Origin: Bradyrhizobium icense
Lineage (GTDB): Bacteria; Pseudomonadota; Alphaproteobacteria; Rhizobiales; Xanthobacteraceae
NCBI RefSeq assembly: GCF_001693385.1
Contig: NZ_CP016428.1
Span: 7,254,001 to 7,318,000 of the forward strand
DNA length: 64,000 bases
Direction: 5' to 3'
The notes under the pieces were generated by a model. The model saw nothing but the letters and a program-made list of their open reading frames with translations. It ran no database searches and was not told the DNA's origin. The translations under genes and the position numbers were made by a program. Positions 1-8,367 of the stretch are shown one piece after another. Position 1 is the stretch's first letter. Each line of letters starts with the position of its first letter.

Positions 1-843
1 CTTGGCGAACTCGACATAGATCTCGCGCAGGCGGTTGGTCATCGGGCCGGGCTTGCCGTCGGCGACCTTTTTGCCGTCGATCGACACCACGGCCTGTACG
101 AACACACTGGCGCTGGTGACGAAGGCTTCCTTGGCGGCCAGCGCCTCCTCGACCGAGAAGGCGCGCTCCTCCACGCGAAGCTGGCGCTCTTCAGCCAGCG
201 CGACCACGGCTTTGCGGGTGCAGCCGGGAAGGATCTCGCTGCCGTTCTGCCGCGTCACGATGACATCATCCTGGGTCAGGATAAAGCATGACGACGAGCC
301 GCCCTCGGTGACCTTGCCATCCTCGATCATCCAGGCCTCGCCGGCGCCGGCCACCGCCGCAGCCTGCTTGGCCAGCACCTGCGCCAGTAGCGCGACGCTC
401 TTGATATCGCGGCGGGCCCAACGCAGGTCGGGCACCGTAATCACGTTGATGCCGGTCCTGGCCGAGGGCGCGTTGATGATGTCCTTGGTTGAGGTGAACA
501 TGATCAAGGTCGGCTTTACGTTCTTCGGAAACGCGAAGTCGCGGCCGGTGTCGGCGCCTCGCGTTACTTCCAGATAGACCATGCCGTTGACCAGATTGTT
601 GCGCGCGACCAGCTCCTTCTGGATCTCCTGGATACGCTCCGTCGTCTCCGGCAGCGCCAGTTCGATCTCGCCGACCGAGCGTTTCAGCCGCGCCAGATGC
701 GAGGCATTGTCGATCAGCTTGCCGTCGAGCACGGCTGCAACTTCATAGATGCCGTCGGCAAACAGGAAGCCGCGGTCGAGGATCGAGACCTTCGCCTCTG
801 AAAGGGGGACGAATGAGCCGTTGACGTAAGCGATCTGTTCCAA
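1..843 (-). CDS. dat: D-amino-acid transaminase (class IV), 3' end cut by window
   Basis: This is a pyridoxal-phosphate enzyme of the class IV aminotransferase fold, which contains D-amino-acid and branched-chain transaminases. 281 codons are visible and the reading frame runs off the left edge, so only a few C-terminal residues should be missing. The start is a TTG at 843 giving MEQIAYVNGSF, with AGGAG about eight bases upstream. The N-terminal LSEAKVSILDRGFLFADG segment is characteristic. The likely PLP lysine lies in RRDIKSVALL, and the phosphate-binding loop is TEGGSSSCFI. The balance of motifs favours D-alanine-type transaminase over IlvE, but substrate is inferred. A copy of a dispersed palindromic repeat follows upstream at 921-1022. 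Confidence 0.85.
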   Translation of the reverse strand, partial: MEQIAYVNGSFVPLSEAKVSILDRGFLFADGIYEVAAVLDGKLIDNASHLARLKRSVGEIELALPETTERIQEIQKELVARNNLVNGMVYLEVTRGADTGRDFAFPKNVKPTLIMFTSTKDIINAPSARTGINVITVPDLRWARRDIKSVALLAQVLAKQAAAVAGAGEAWMIEDGKVTEGGSSSCFILTQDDVIVTRQNGSEILPGCTRKAVVALAEERQLRVEERAFSVEEALAAKEAFVTSASVFVQAVVSIDGKKVADGKPGPMTNRLREIYVEFAK

Positions 844-920
844 AGTAGAGTCTCCTGGAGGAAAAAGCGAAACGGTTGTTTCGAATGTTATCCGCATTCT
901 TTATAGCGCGGAACTCTAGC

Positions 921-1022
921 CGTCATTCCGGGGCGATGCGCGGCATCGAACTATGGTGTGCAATTGCGCACCTGAGAATCTCGAGATTCGGGTTCGCCTC
1001 TGCGAGGCGCCCCGGAATGACG
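921..1022. repeat. dispersed ~100-bp palindromic repeat, family A, copy 1
   Basis: The element is bounded by GTCATTCCGGGG and CCCCGGAATGAC and has the internal core TGCGCAATTGCGCA-like palindrome. It recurs at 11337, 19689 and 43322; this copy is inverted relative to those three. It fills the gap between the dat and gltL genes. The near-symmetric ends suggest that it folds as a long hairpin in RNA. Confidence 0.85.
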
Positions 1023-1028
1023 GCGAAG

Positions 1029-1760
1029 TTAATGCGACAAGATCTTCGACAAGAATTTCTGCGCGCGCTCGCTGCGCGGGCTGCCGAAGAAATCCGTCTT
1101 CAGCGCGTCCTCGACGATCTCGCCCTTGTCCATGAAGATCACGCGATGCGCGACCTTGCTGGCAAAGCCCATTTCGTGGGTGACGACCATCATGGTCATG
1201 CCCTCATGGGCAAGGTCGACCATCACGTCGAGCACCTCGCTGATCATTTCGGGGTCGAGCGCCGAGGTCGGCTCGTCGAACAGCATCGCGATCGGATCCA
1301 TCGCCAGCGCCCGCGCAATCGCGACGCGCTGCTGCTGGCCGCCGGACAGTTCGGCCGGATACTTGGTTGCATGCGCCTGCAGCCCGACACGGTCGAGCAG
1401 CTTCTCACCCTTCGCCACGGCCTCGTCATGCGAGCGGCCCAGCACCTTCTCCTGCGCCAGGCACAGATTTTCGATGATGCGCAGATGCGGAAACAGCTCG
1501 AAATGCTGAAACACCATGCCGACGCGGGCGCGCAGCTTTGGCAAATCGGTCTTGGGATCGTTGACCTTGATGCCGTCGAGAATGATCTGGCCTTCCTGAA
1601 ACGGCTCCAGCGCGTTGACGCATTTGATCAGCGTCGACTTTCCCGAGCCTGACGGGCCGCATACCACCACCACCTCGCCCTTGGCGACGCTGGTGGTGCA
1701 GTCCTTCAGCACCTGGAAACTCGGCCCGTACCATTTACTGACGTGGCTGATTTCGATCAT
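1029..1760 (-). CDS. gltL: glutamate/aspartate ABC transporter ATP-binding protein
   Basis: This 243-residue ATPase energises polar amino-acid import at the inner face of the membrane. It has Walker [10 protein letters not shown], a Q-loop in [10 protein letters not shown], the signature LSGGQQQR, Walker B MLFDEP and the switch histidine in VVTHEMGF. The start [12 protein letters not shown] at 1760 is chosen because AAGGAT lies just upstream; an in-frame extension to 1793 has no such site and lies inside a repeat. It is the last gene of the gltI-J-K-L operon and lies 87 bases after gltK. Assignment to the glutamate/aspartate type rests mainly on gltI and gltJ; the ATPase alone would fit any polar amino-acid system. 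Confidence 0.92.
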   Translation of the reverse strand: MIEISHVSKWYGPSFQVLKDCTTSVAKGEVVVVCGPSGSGKSTLIKCVNALEPFQEGQIILDGIKVNDPKTDLPKLRARVGMVFQHFELFPHLRIIENLCLAQEKVLGRSHDEAVAKGEKLLDRVGLQAHATKYPAELSGGQQQRVAIARALAMDPIAMLFDEPTSALDPEMISEVLDVMVDLAHEGMTMMVVTHEMGFASKVAHRVIFMDKGEIVEDALKTDFFGSPRSERAQKFLSKILSH

Positions 1761-1774
1761 GAACCTATCCTTTT

Positions 1775-1847
1775 GAGCATGATCTCCGGGCAAACGCTTC
1801 GCGTTTGTCCCGAGGAAAACCGGTTTCCACTTTTCCGGATCATGCTC
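1775..1847. repeat. short dispersed inverted repeat, family D, copy 1
   Basis: The ends GAGCATGATC and GATCATGCTC are perfect inverted repeats, and the interior is rich in GGAAAACCGG-type half-palindromes. The element abuts the gltK stop codon and fills the gap before gltL. A shorter version occurs at 31201-31248. It would form a stem-loop in the glt mRNA. Confidence 0.8.
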
Positions 1848-2540
1848 TCACCGAACAATAGCAATGCGTGCCTGCAGGCGCCGGACGCCATAGGACGCGA
1901 CACAGGAAATCACGAAATAGACCGCCGCCGCGAACAGATACATCTCGACCAGCCGGCCGTCGCGCTGCGCCACCTTGCTGGCGGCACCGAGGAAATCCGG
2001 GATCGACAGCACGTAGACCAACGAGGTGTCCTGGAACAGCACGATGGTCTGAGTCAGCAGCACCGGCAGCATGTTCCGGAACGCTTGCGGCAGCACGATG
2101 TAGCGCATGGACTGGCTGTAGGTCAGGCCGAGCGCGCTTGCCGCGGCCGGCTGGCCCCTGGAAATCGACTGGATGCCGGCGCGCATGATTTCGGAGAAAT
2201 ACGCCGCCTCGAACATGATGAAGGTGACGAGCGACGAGGTGAACGCGCCGACGCGAATGGGCCGCGACGCACCCGTCAGCCACTGGCCGATATAGGGCAC
2301 CAGGAAGTAGAACCAGAAGATGACAAGCACCAGCGGCAGCGAGCGCATGAAGTCGACATAGAGCCCGGCGATGCGGCCGAGCAGCTTGTAGCCGGACAAC
2401 CGCATCAGCGCGATCAGCGTGCCGAAGATCAAGCCCCCTAGCGCCGACAACCCGGTCAGCATCAGTGTGAAGGTCATGCCGTCGAGAAACAGATAAGGCA
2501 GTGAGCGGCGGATGACATCGAAATCGAGATTGTCGAACAT
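1848..2540 (-). CDS. gltK: glutamate/aspartate ABC transporter permease (GltK type)
   Basis: This 230-residue inner-membrane permease belongs to the HisMQ family of polar amino-acid ABC importers. Hydrophobic segments are visible near residues 20-45, 55-75, 85-105, 180-195 and 205-225. The EAA cytoplasmic loop that docks with the ATPase is visible as AASALGLTYSQSMRYIVLPQ. The start MFDNLDFDVIRRSLP at 2540 lies two bases after the gltJ stop, so the two permeases are probably translationally coupled. The open frame continues far upstream, but that part is antisense to nothing real and simply overlaps gltJ in another frame. It should pair with GltJ as a heterodimeric channel. Confidence 0.93.
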   Translation of the reverse strand: MFDNLDFDVIRRSLPYLFLDGMTFTLMLTGLSALGGLIFGTLIALMRLSGYKLLGRIAGLYVDFMRSLPLVLVIFWFYFLVPYIGQWLTGASRPIRVGAFTSSLVTFIMFEAAYFSEIMRAGIQSISRGQPAAASALGLTYSQSMRYIVLPQAFRNMLPVLLTQTIVLFQDTSLVYVLSIPDFLGAASKVAQRDGRLVEMYLFAAAVYFVISCVASYGVRRLQARIAIVR

Positions 2541-2542
2541 CG

Positions 2543-3274
2543 CTATTTCCCCGTGATGTAGCCGGGGATCGCCAGGCTGCGTTCGAGGAAGCGCATGCCG
2601 GTGACGACGACGATGTTGATCGCGAGATACATCACGGTCGCGGCGGTGAAGGCCTCGAACACCTGGAACGAGAATTCCTGCATCGCCCGCGCCTGGCCGG
2701 TCAGTTCGATCAGGCCGATGGTGATCGCGACGGATGTATTCTTCACGGTATTGAGAAATTCGGACGTGAGCGGCGGCATGATGATGCGGAACGCCATCGG
2801 CAGCAGCACGTAGCGGTAGCCCTGCGCCGTCGTCAGCCCGAGCGCGGTCGCGGCATTCTTCTGTCCACGCGGCAGCGAGGCGATGCCTGCGGCCAATTGC
2901 ACGGCGACACGCGCCGACATGAACAACCCGACCCCGATCGCCGCCGTCCAGAACGGCGCATTGGGAATCTGCTTCAGCCACAGCCCCGCGCCGCGCGGAA
3001 GCAGCTCCGGCAACACGAAGAACCAGAGGAATAACTGCACCAGCAGCGGCATGTTGCGGAAGAATTCCACATAGCCGAAGCCGATCCAGGACGCGGTCTT
3101 CGACGGCAGCGAACGCAGAATGCCAATGATCGTGCCGAAGATCAGCGCTATGACCCAAGCCAGCAGCGCGGTCTTGATGGTCAGCAGCAGTCCCGACACC
3201 AGCATGTCGAGATAGGTGCCCGCCCCTGTCGGGTTCGGCTCGAAGAAGATGTGCCAGTTCCAGTTATAGTTCAC
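2543..3274 (-). CDS. gltJ: glutamate/aspartate ABC transporter permease (GltJ type)
   Basis: This 243-residue permease closely follows the layout of Escherichia coli GltJ. It has the N-terminal NWNWHIFF segment, VEFFRNMPLLVQLFLWFFVLP, an EAA loop around LPRGQKNAATALGLT, and a C-terminal RFLERSLAIPG. Family knowledge places it in the inner membrane as one half of the channel for glutamate and aspartate. It lies 237 bases downstream of gltI, and the gap holds a 13-bp stem-loop and a dispersed repeat. It is followed at once by gltK. The start ATG at 3274 has no strong alternative. Confidence 0.94.
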   Translation of the reverse strand: MNYNWNWHIFFEPNPTGAGTYLDMLVSGLLLTIKTALLAWVIALIFGTIIGILRSLPSKTASWIGFGYVEFFRNMPLLVQLFLWFFVLPELLPRGAGLWLKQIPNAPFWTAAIGVGLFMSARVAVQLAAGIASLPRGQKNAATALGLTTAQGYRYVLLPMAFRIIMPPLTSEFLNTVKNTSVAITIGLIELTGQARAMQEFSFQVFEAFTAATVMYLAINIVVVTGMRFLERSLAIPGYITGK

Positions 3275-3349
3275 GCTGCACCTTGTCCCCGAAAGTGCCG
3301 ATAAAGCCTTTGGTCGCTGACGCTCTTGACCGCTAATGCCTATGCAAAT

Positions 3350-3382
3350 GTCCGGCCATTTTCATTGCAAAAATGGCCGGAC
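3350..3382 (-). promoter_or_regulatory. strong stem-loop between gltI and gltJ
   Basis: GTCCGGCCATTTT at 3350-3362 and AAAATGGCCGGAC at 3370-3382 are a perfect 13-bp inverted repeat with a seven-base loop. It lies after gltI and before gltJ in the transcript. Known binding-protein operons use such hairpins to stabilise the upstream message or to attenuate the permease genes. The function here is inferred. Confidence 0.65.
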
Positions 3383-3397
3383 TATCTTGCTAGAAGT

Positions 3398-3503
3398 TCC
3401 TCATCCTGAGGAGCCCCGCATTGCGGGGCGTCTCGAAGGATGGAGGCCCGAGTGGGACCTCATGGGTTCGAGACGGCGCTGACGCGCGTCCTCACCATGA
3501 GGA
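3398..3503. repeat. dispersed repeat, family B, copy 1
   Basis: The element runs from CCTCATCCTGAGGAG through GTCTCGAAGGATG to CCTCACCATGAGGA and contains several nested inverted repeats. Related sequence is present at 46733-46800 and 60026-60129. This copy sits in the gltI-gltJ gap, directly downstream of the gltI stop. Confidence 0.8.
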
Positions 3504-3511
3504 TTTACTTT

Positions 3512-4423
3512 TTACTTATACGAATCCGGATCCGGCGAGTCCGACGGCTTGGCGAATTCGTTCTTCAGCTCGGGGCTGATCGGCGTGTTGAGGTTCAGCC
3601 CCTTGGGCGGGATCTTCTGCGTGAACCACTTGTCGTAGATCTTTTGGCCCTCGCCGCCGGTGTAGAGCGCGGCTGTTGCCGCATCGACCACCTTCTTGAA
3701 GGCCGGATCGTCCTTGCGCAGCATGATGCCGTAGGGCTCGGGCTTGGAGAACGCATCCTTGGAGATGACGTAATCATTCGGCGCTTTCGAGCCGGCAACC
3801 AGGCTCGCGAGCAGGATGTCGTCCATCACGAAGGCCACCGCGCGGTCGGTCTCGACCATCAGGAACGCCTCGGCGTGATCCTTCGCCGGGATGATGTTCA
3901 CGTTGAGGCTGCGCGCCGCGTTGGCCTCGGTGAGCTGCTTGATATTGGTCGTGCCGGCGGTGGAAACCACCGACTTGCCCTTGAGGTCGTCGATCGAATT
4001 GATCTTGCTCGCCTTCTTGGAAACGTAGCGGCTCGCGGTCAGGAAGTGGGTGTTGGTGTAGGAAATCTGCTTCTGGCGTTCGACATTGTTCGTGGTCGAG
4101 CCGCATTCGAGATCGATGGTGCCGTTGGCGAGCAGCGGGATACGGGTCGACGACGTCACCGGGTTCAGCTTGACCTCGAGCTTGTCGAGCTTGAGCTCCT
4201 TCTTCACGGCATCGACGATCTTGTAGCAGATGTCCATGGCGTAGCCGATCGGCTTCTGGTTGTCGTCGAGATAGGAGAACGGGATCGACGAGTCGCGGTA
4301 GCCGAGGGTGATGGCGCCGGTGTCCTTGATGTTCTTCAGCGTCCCGGTGAGTTCCTGCGCCATCGCCGGGGTGGTGCACAACGCACCCGCGAGCAGACAG
4401 CCGATAATCTGACGGTGTTTCAC
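3512..4423 (-). CDS. gltI: glutamate/aspartate-binding periplasmic protein
   Basis: This is the solute-binding component of the ABC importer, 303 residues long. It matches the GltI pattern closely: LGYRDSSIPFSY, LECGSTTNNVERQKQ, SAGTTN-like loop, AKDHAEAF and MLRKDDPAFKK. A signal peptide of about 23 residues ends near TTPAMA/QELTG. A GTG start at 4423 is chosen because GGAGG lies nine bases upstream; the ATG at 4462 has no comparable site. It heads the operon gltIJKL. About 145 bases upstream, TGGTCC and TGTGCA are spaced like a sigma-54 promoter but match the consensus poorly. Glutamate or aspartate as ligand follows from the family and is not shown here. Confidence 0.94.
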   Translation of the reverse strand: MKHRQIIGCLLAGALCTTPAMAQELTGTLKNIKDTGAITLGYRDSSIPFSYLDDNQKPIGYAMDICYKIVDAVKKELKLDKLEVKLNPVTSSTRIPLLANGTIDLECGSTTNNVERQKQISYTNTHFLTASRYVSKKASKINSIDDLKGKSVVSTAGTTNIKQLTEANAARSLNVNIIPAKDHAEAFLMVETDRAVAFVMDDILLASLVAGSKAPNDYVISKDAFSKPEPYGIMLRKDDPAFKKVVDAATAALYTGGEGQKIYDKWFTQKIPPKGLNLNTPISPELKNEFAKPSDSPDPDSYK

Positions 4424-5220
4424 GTGACTTCTCCCTCCAAAGGAATTCAGATGATTGCTCATCCACCCTAACTCAGCAACTTGCCGGGCCGTTTGGCCGG
4501 CGGTCTCGAGCCTGTCCTGGCAAGACCCTTGGCAAGACCGCCTCCGGCGTGCCCGGCACTATGCCTGCACAATTCGGACCAAAACAGATTTAGCGCCCGT
4601 TGACCATCATGCATTCGGCCCCTGAATGCGACTAAAGACAAAGGCAACGCCCATTTGTCGCCGCCGATCGGGACCATCCGCTTCCGGCCGGAAGCCGCCA
4701 CAGTGCCCTCCGTTAACCAAGCCACGGGATCGACCAGCCGATGACGTCGAGCCCTGGTGCGAGCTTCGTCCGATGACACCGGACAGCCGGCCGATCAATG
4801 GCTGGTCGCCGATCGACAGCCTCTTCATCAATTCAGGACATGGCATGCTGGGCTGGACGCTGTCGTACGGCAGCGCCGCGGCTGACGGCGGACATGATCG
4901 GTTGCAACCCCTCGGTCACCGCGACCAGAGCGTTTGCCCTGCGCTGCCAAATGGTCGATACGTTGCCAACGAACGGGCCGCCCCCTCCGGGTCGGGCCGT
5001 GATTGCACAAGCATCCCACGGTGCGACGGCCAAATTCCGTCATCCGGGATGCCGCCGCAGACCAAATTGTCGCATGCGCCATTTCCAGCTTGTTGCGGCA
5101 CGGACGGGCCGGGCCCGGTCTCCCAATTAGCTTTTCTTCCACGGTAATTTCAGGGATGATCGAGCCTGGGAAGAAACGAGCGGCTCTCGTATCAAGGGAA
5201 GCTGCAGGGGAGAGTTGCAT
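4424..5220. other. long intergenic region between divergent gltI and tctC
   Basis: No convincing gene is seen in about 800 bases. Both strands carry open frames, but none has a ribosome site, a recognisable motif or sensible composition. The region should hold the promoters of gltI (leftward) and tctC (rightward). An inverted repeat around 4480-4500 (TTGCCGGGC with GCCGGCGG) is imperfect. Nothing else is supported. Confidence 0.5.
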
Positions 5221-6189
5221 ATGTTCAGACGTAGCCATTTCGCGGCCGCCATTGCTGCCTTCATGCTGATATCCGCAGCCGCCGGCGCGCAAGAATATCC
5301 CACCAAGCCGATCACGCTGATCGTCCCCTGGCCGGCGGGCGGTTCGACCGACATCTCGATGCGCGCGATCGCCGAGAGCGCTTCGAAAGTTCTGGGCCAG
5401 CCGATCGCCGTCGACAACAAGGCCGGCGGCTCCGGCACTGTCGGGCCTGCCACCATGGCGGCAGGCGCCAAGCCCGACGGTTACACCATCGCGCAGATTC
5501 CGATCACGGTGTTTCGGCTGCCGCTGATGCAGGAAGTCTCGTGGGATCCGGCCAAGGACTTCACCTACATCGTTCACCTCACCGGCTACACGTTCGGCGT
5601 CACCACGAGCGCCGAGTCGCAATTCAAGACCTGGAAGGATGTGGTCGATTACGCCAAGCAGAATCCCGGCAAGGTGACTTATGCGACGCCGGGCGCCGGC
5701 ACATCACTGCATATCGGCATGGAGCAGATCGCCTCGATGGCCGACATCAAGCTGACCCAGGTGCCGTTCAAGGGCGGCGCGGAGACCAATGCCGCGGTGC
5801 TGGGCCAGCACACCATGCTGCAGGCGGATTCAACCGGCTGGCGGCCGCTGGTTGATGCCGGCAAGCTGCGGCTATTGATGGTATGGACCTCGGCACGCTC
5901 GCCGAACTATCCCAACGTGCCGACGCTCAAGGAACTCGGCTATCCCATGGTCTACGACTCCCCGTTCGGCATCGCGGGCCCGAAAGGCATGGACCCGAAG
6001 ATCGTCGCCAAGCTGCACGACGCCTTCAAGAAGGCGCTGGAAGATCCGGCTGTCGTCGCCACGCTTGCCAAATTCGACATGGTACCGAACTACAAGAACA
6101 CCGAGGACTACAAGAAGTTCGTCGTCGAGGTCACCGAGTCCGAGCGCAAGGTGGTCGACAAGCTCGGCCTGGCAAAGAAGACGAACTGA
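5221..6189 (+). CDS. tctC: tripartite tricarboxylate transporter substrate-binding protein (Bug/TctC)
   Basis: This 322-residue periplasmic binding protein captures a carboxylate for the TctAB membrane complex. A signal peptide covers residues 1 to about 23 (ISAAAGA/QEYPT). The Bug-family first loop PTKPITLIVPWPAGGSTD and the VDNKAGGSGTVGP segment that encloses the ligand carboxylate are clear. ATG 5221 is preferred over the in-frame TTG at 5215 because GGGGAGAG ends six bases before it. The tctB and tctA genes follow on the same strand, giving a complete system. The substrate cannot be read from sequence; citrate-like acids are typical, but Bug proteins vary widely. Confidence 0.92.
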   Translation: MFRRSHFAAAIAAFMLISAAAGAQEYPTKPITLIVPWPAGGSTDISMRAIAESASKVLGQPIAVDNKAGGSGTVGPATMAAGAKPDGYTIAQIPITVFRLPLMQEVSWDPAKDFTYIVHLTGYTFGVTTSAESQFKTWKDVVDYAKQNPGKVTYATPGAGTSLHIGMEQIASMADIKLTQVPFKGGAETNAAVLGQHTMLQADSTGWRPLVDAGKLRLLMVWTSARSPNYPNVPTLKELGYPMVYDSPFGIAGPKGMDPKIVAKLHDAFKKALEDPAVVATLAKFDMVPNYKNTEDYKKFVVEVTESERKVVDKLGLAKKTN

Positions 6190-6365
6190 ACACCGCCGTG
6201 GCCCGGGCGCGATGCAGCGCGCCAGCGCTGCTTCGCAGAACCGGGACCCATATCGCCTAAAAATCGTGGGCCCCGGCTCTGCAGCGCACCGCCATAGCGC
6301 GTCAAGACGCGCGTAAACGCTAACGGCGCTGCGCTGCGTCCGGGGAACGGCTGAGAGAGTGATCT

Positions 6366-6851
6366 ATGAGTAACGACAGCGACGTCAAATTCCGCCTCAA
6401 CAATTCCGAATTGTGGGGCGGGCTGATCGGGCTCGCACTTGGCGGCTTTGTCGTCTGGTCCGGGCTCAAATTGAAGCTCGGCACCGTCAACGATCCCGGC
6501 GCGGGATTCGTGCTGTTCTATACCGGCATCCTGATATGCCTGTTCGCCGCCGCGATCATTATCGCGGCTCTGACCGAGGGCGGGCCGACTTTCGGTTCGC
6601 GCTGGGAGAACACGCGCTGGACCAAGCCGGTGATCATCATCGCCTGCCTCATCGCGTTCGCGTTTTCGCTCAATACGTTCGGTTTTCTGCTGTCGTCGAT
6701 CCCCCTGATGGTACTGCTGTTGCGCCTGGTCGATCCGGTGCGCTGGCAGATCACCATTCCGATCGCGCTACTGGTCCCGCTCGGCATGTGGTGGATCCTC
6801 AAACGTTTGCTTCTGATCCAGTTGCCTTCCGGCATCTTCGAAATCGGCTGA
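6366..6851 (+). CDS. tctB: tripartite tricarboxylate transporter small permease
   Basis: This 161-residue membrane protein has four predicted helices, near residues 17-35, 48-72, 92-112 and 120-150, which is the TctB family layout. It is the poorly conserved small subunit that partners TctA. The gap of 176 bases after tctC holds GC-rich sequence with no gene. The stop is seven bases before tctA, which indicates co-translation. Recognition rests on size, topology and position between tctC and tctA rather than on strong motifs. Confidence 0.88.
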   Translation: MSNDSDVKFRLNNSELWGGLIGLALGGFVVWSGLKLKLGTVNDPGAGFVLFYTGILICLFAAAIIIAALTEGGPTFGSRWENTRWTKPVIIIACLIAFAFSLNTFGFLLSSIPLMVLLLRLVDPVRWQITIPIALLVPLGMWWILKRLLLIQLPSGIFEIG

Positions 6852-6858
6852 CCGAACC

Positions 6859-8367
6859 ATGGACACGCTCATCAACGTCGCGCATGGCTTCGGCGTCGCG
6901 CTTCAACCGGTCAACCTGATCTACTGCTTCATCGGCGTCTTCATCGGCACCCTCGTCGGCGTGCTGCCGGGCATCGGCCCGATCTCGGCGATGTCGCTGC
7001 TGCTCCCGATCACGCTGTCGGGGACGCCGGAATCCGGCATCATCATGATGGCCGGCATCTATTACGGCTCGATGTATGGCGGCTCGACCACCTCGATCCT
7101 GGTCAACATTCCAGGCGAGGCCGCTTCCGTCGTCACCTGCATCGATGGCCACCAAATGGCCAAGAAAGGCCGCGCCGGCCCGGCGCTCGGCATCTCCGCA
7201 TTCGGCTCGTTCATCGCCGGCACTTTCGCGCTGGTCGCACTGATGCTGGTGGCGCCCAAGCTCGCAAGCGTTGCGATCGCGTTCGGACCGGCCGAGTATT
7301 TCAGCCTGATGGTGCTCGGCCTCGTCGTGCTGACCTTCCTGACGCAGGGCTCGATGGCGAAGGCGTTGCTTATGGCCTGCGTCGGCGTCGTGCTCGGCGT
7401 GGTTGGGCTCGACAGCATCACCGCGCAGCCGCGCCTGACCTTCGGCCGGATAGAGTTGATCGACGGCATCGGCCTCGTTCCCGTGGTGATGGGCCTGTTC
7501 GGCGTCGCCGAGGTGCTGCTCAACACCGAGCAGGTCATCAAACGCGACGTCATCAACACCAGGATCACGCATCTGTTGCCGAGCCGGGAGGACTGGAAAG
7601 TCAGTGTCGGCCCGATGTCGCGCGGGACGATTCTCGGATTCCTCCTCGGCATCCTGCCGGGCGGCGGCGCGGTGATCTCCTCCTTTGCGTCCTATGCGCT
7701 GGAAAAGCGGCTATCGAAGACGCCGGAGCGGTTCGGCAATGGCGCCATCGAGGGCGTAGCCGGCCCCGAGGCCGCCAACAATGCCGCGGCCGGCGGCGCC
7801 TTCATTCCGCTGATGACGCTTGGCATTCCACCGAATGTGGTGATGGCGCTGTTGCTCGGCGCGTTCGTCATTCACGGCCTGCAGCCGGGTCCGCTGATGA
7901 TCACGCAGAACCCAGGTCTGTTCTGGGGCATCATCGCCAGCATGTATATCGGCAACCTGATGCTGCTGGTGCTTAACCTGCCGATGATCGGCATGTGGGT
8001 CCAGCTCCTCAAGCTGCCCTACAACATCCTGTTCCCGCTGATCATCCTGTTCACGATCATCGGCGTCTATTGCTCCAGCAACAACGTGTTCGACGTCTAT
8101 GTGATGATCGCGTTCGGCGTGATCGGCTATTTCATGCGCAAGCTCGGCTACGAGCCGGCGCCGCTGGTGCTGGCCTTCGTGCTCGGACCGATGCTGGAGA
8201 ACAATCTGCGCAAGTCGCTGATCCTCTCCCAGGGCGATCTGATGACCTTCGTCGAGCGGCCGATCTCGGCCGCCTGCCTGCTGTTCGCGGTCGTGCTGCT
8301 GGTCGCGCCGTTGCTGCCGGCGCTGCGCAAGAAGCGAGAGCTGGTCGCGCTGGATGAAGAGGCCTAG
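6859..8367 (+). CDS. tctA: tripartite tricarboxylate transporter large permease
   Basis: This 502-residue protein is the channel-forming subunit of the TTT family. The conserved N-terminal [17 protein letters not shown] motif and its repeat [13 protein letters not shown] near residue 265 mark the two pseudo-symmetric halves. Also typical are [18 protein letters not shown] and [17 protein letters not shown]. Ten to twelve membrane spans are visible. It completes tctC-tctB-tctA. Its stop codon overlaps the stop of the convergent M20 peptidase gene within the four bases CTAG. Confidence 0.95.
   Translation: MDTLINVAHGFGVALQPVNLIYCFIGVFIGTLVGVLPGIGPISAMSLLLPITLSGTPESGIIMMAGIYYGSMYGGSTTSILVNIPGEAASVVTCIDGHQMAKKGRAGPALGISAFGSFIAGTFALVALMLVAPKLASVAIAFGPAEYFSLMVLGLVVLTFLTQGSMAKALLMACVGVVLGVVGLDSITAQPRLTFGRIELIDGIGLVPVVMGLFGVAEVLLNTEQVIKRDVINTRITHLLPSREDWKVSVGPMSRGTILGFLLGILPGGGAVISSFASYALEKRLSKTPERFGNGAIEGVAGPEAANNAAAGGAFIPLMTLGIPPNVVMALLLGAFVIHGLQPGPLMITQNPGLFWGIIASMYIGNLMLLVLNLPMIGMWVQLLKLPYNILFPLIILFTIIGVYCSSNNVFDVYVMIAFGVIGYFMRKLGYEPAPLVLAFVLGPMLENNLRKSLILSQGDLMTFVERPISAACLLFAVVLLVAPLLPALRKKRELVALDEEA

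Noticed and set aside
2541..3158. Upstream extension of the gltK frame
   Set aside because: It overlaps gltJ in another frame, lacks a ribosome site and is Arg/Ala-rich noise. The family start at 2540 is clear.
4566..4581. Sigma-54-like element before gltI
   Set aside because: TGGTCC/TGTGCA has the right spacing but two mismatches in each half, too weak to list.
4626..5147. 173-codon frame in the gltI-tctC gap
   Set aside because: There is no ribosome site, motif or plausible composition; competing frames of similar length exist on the other strand.
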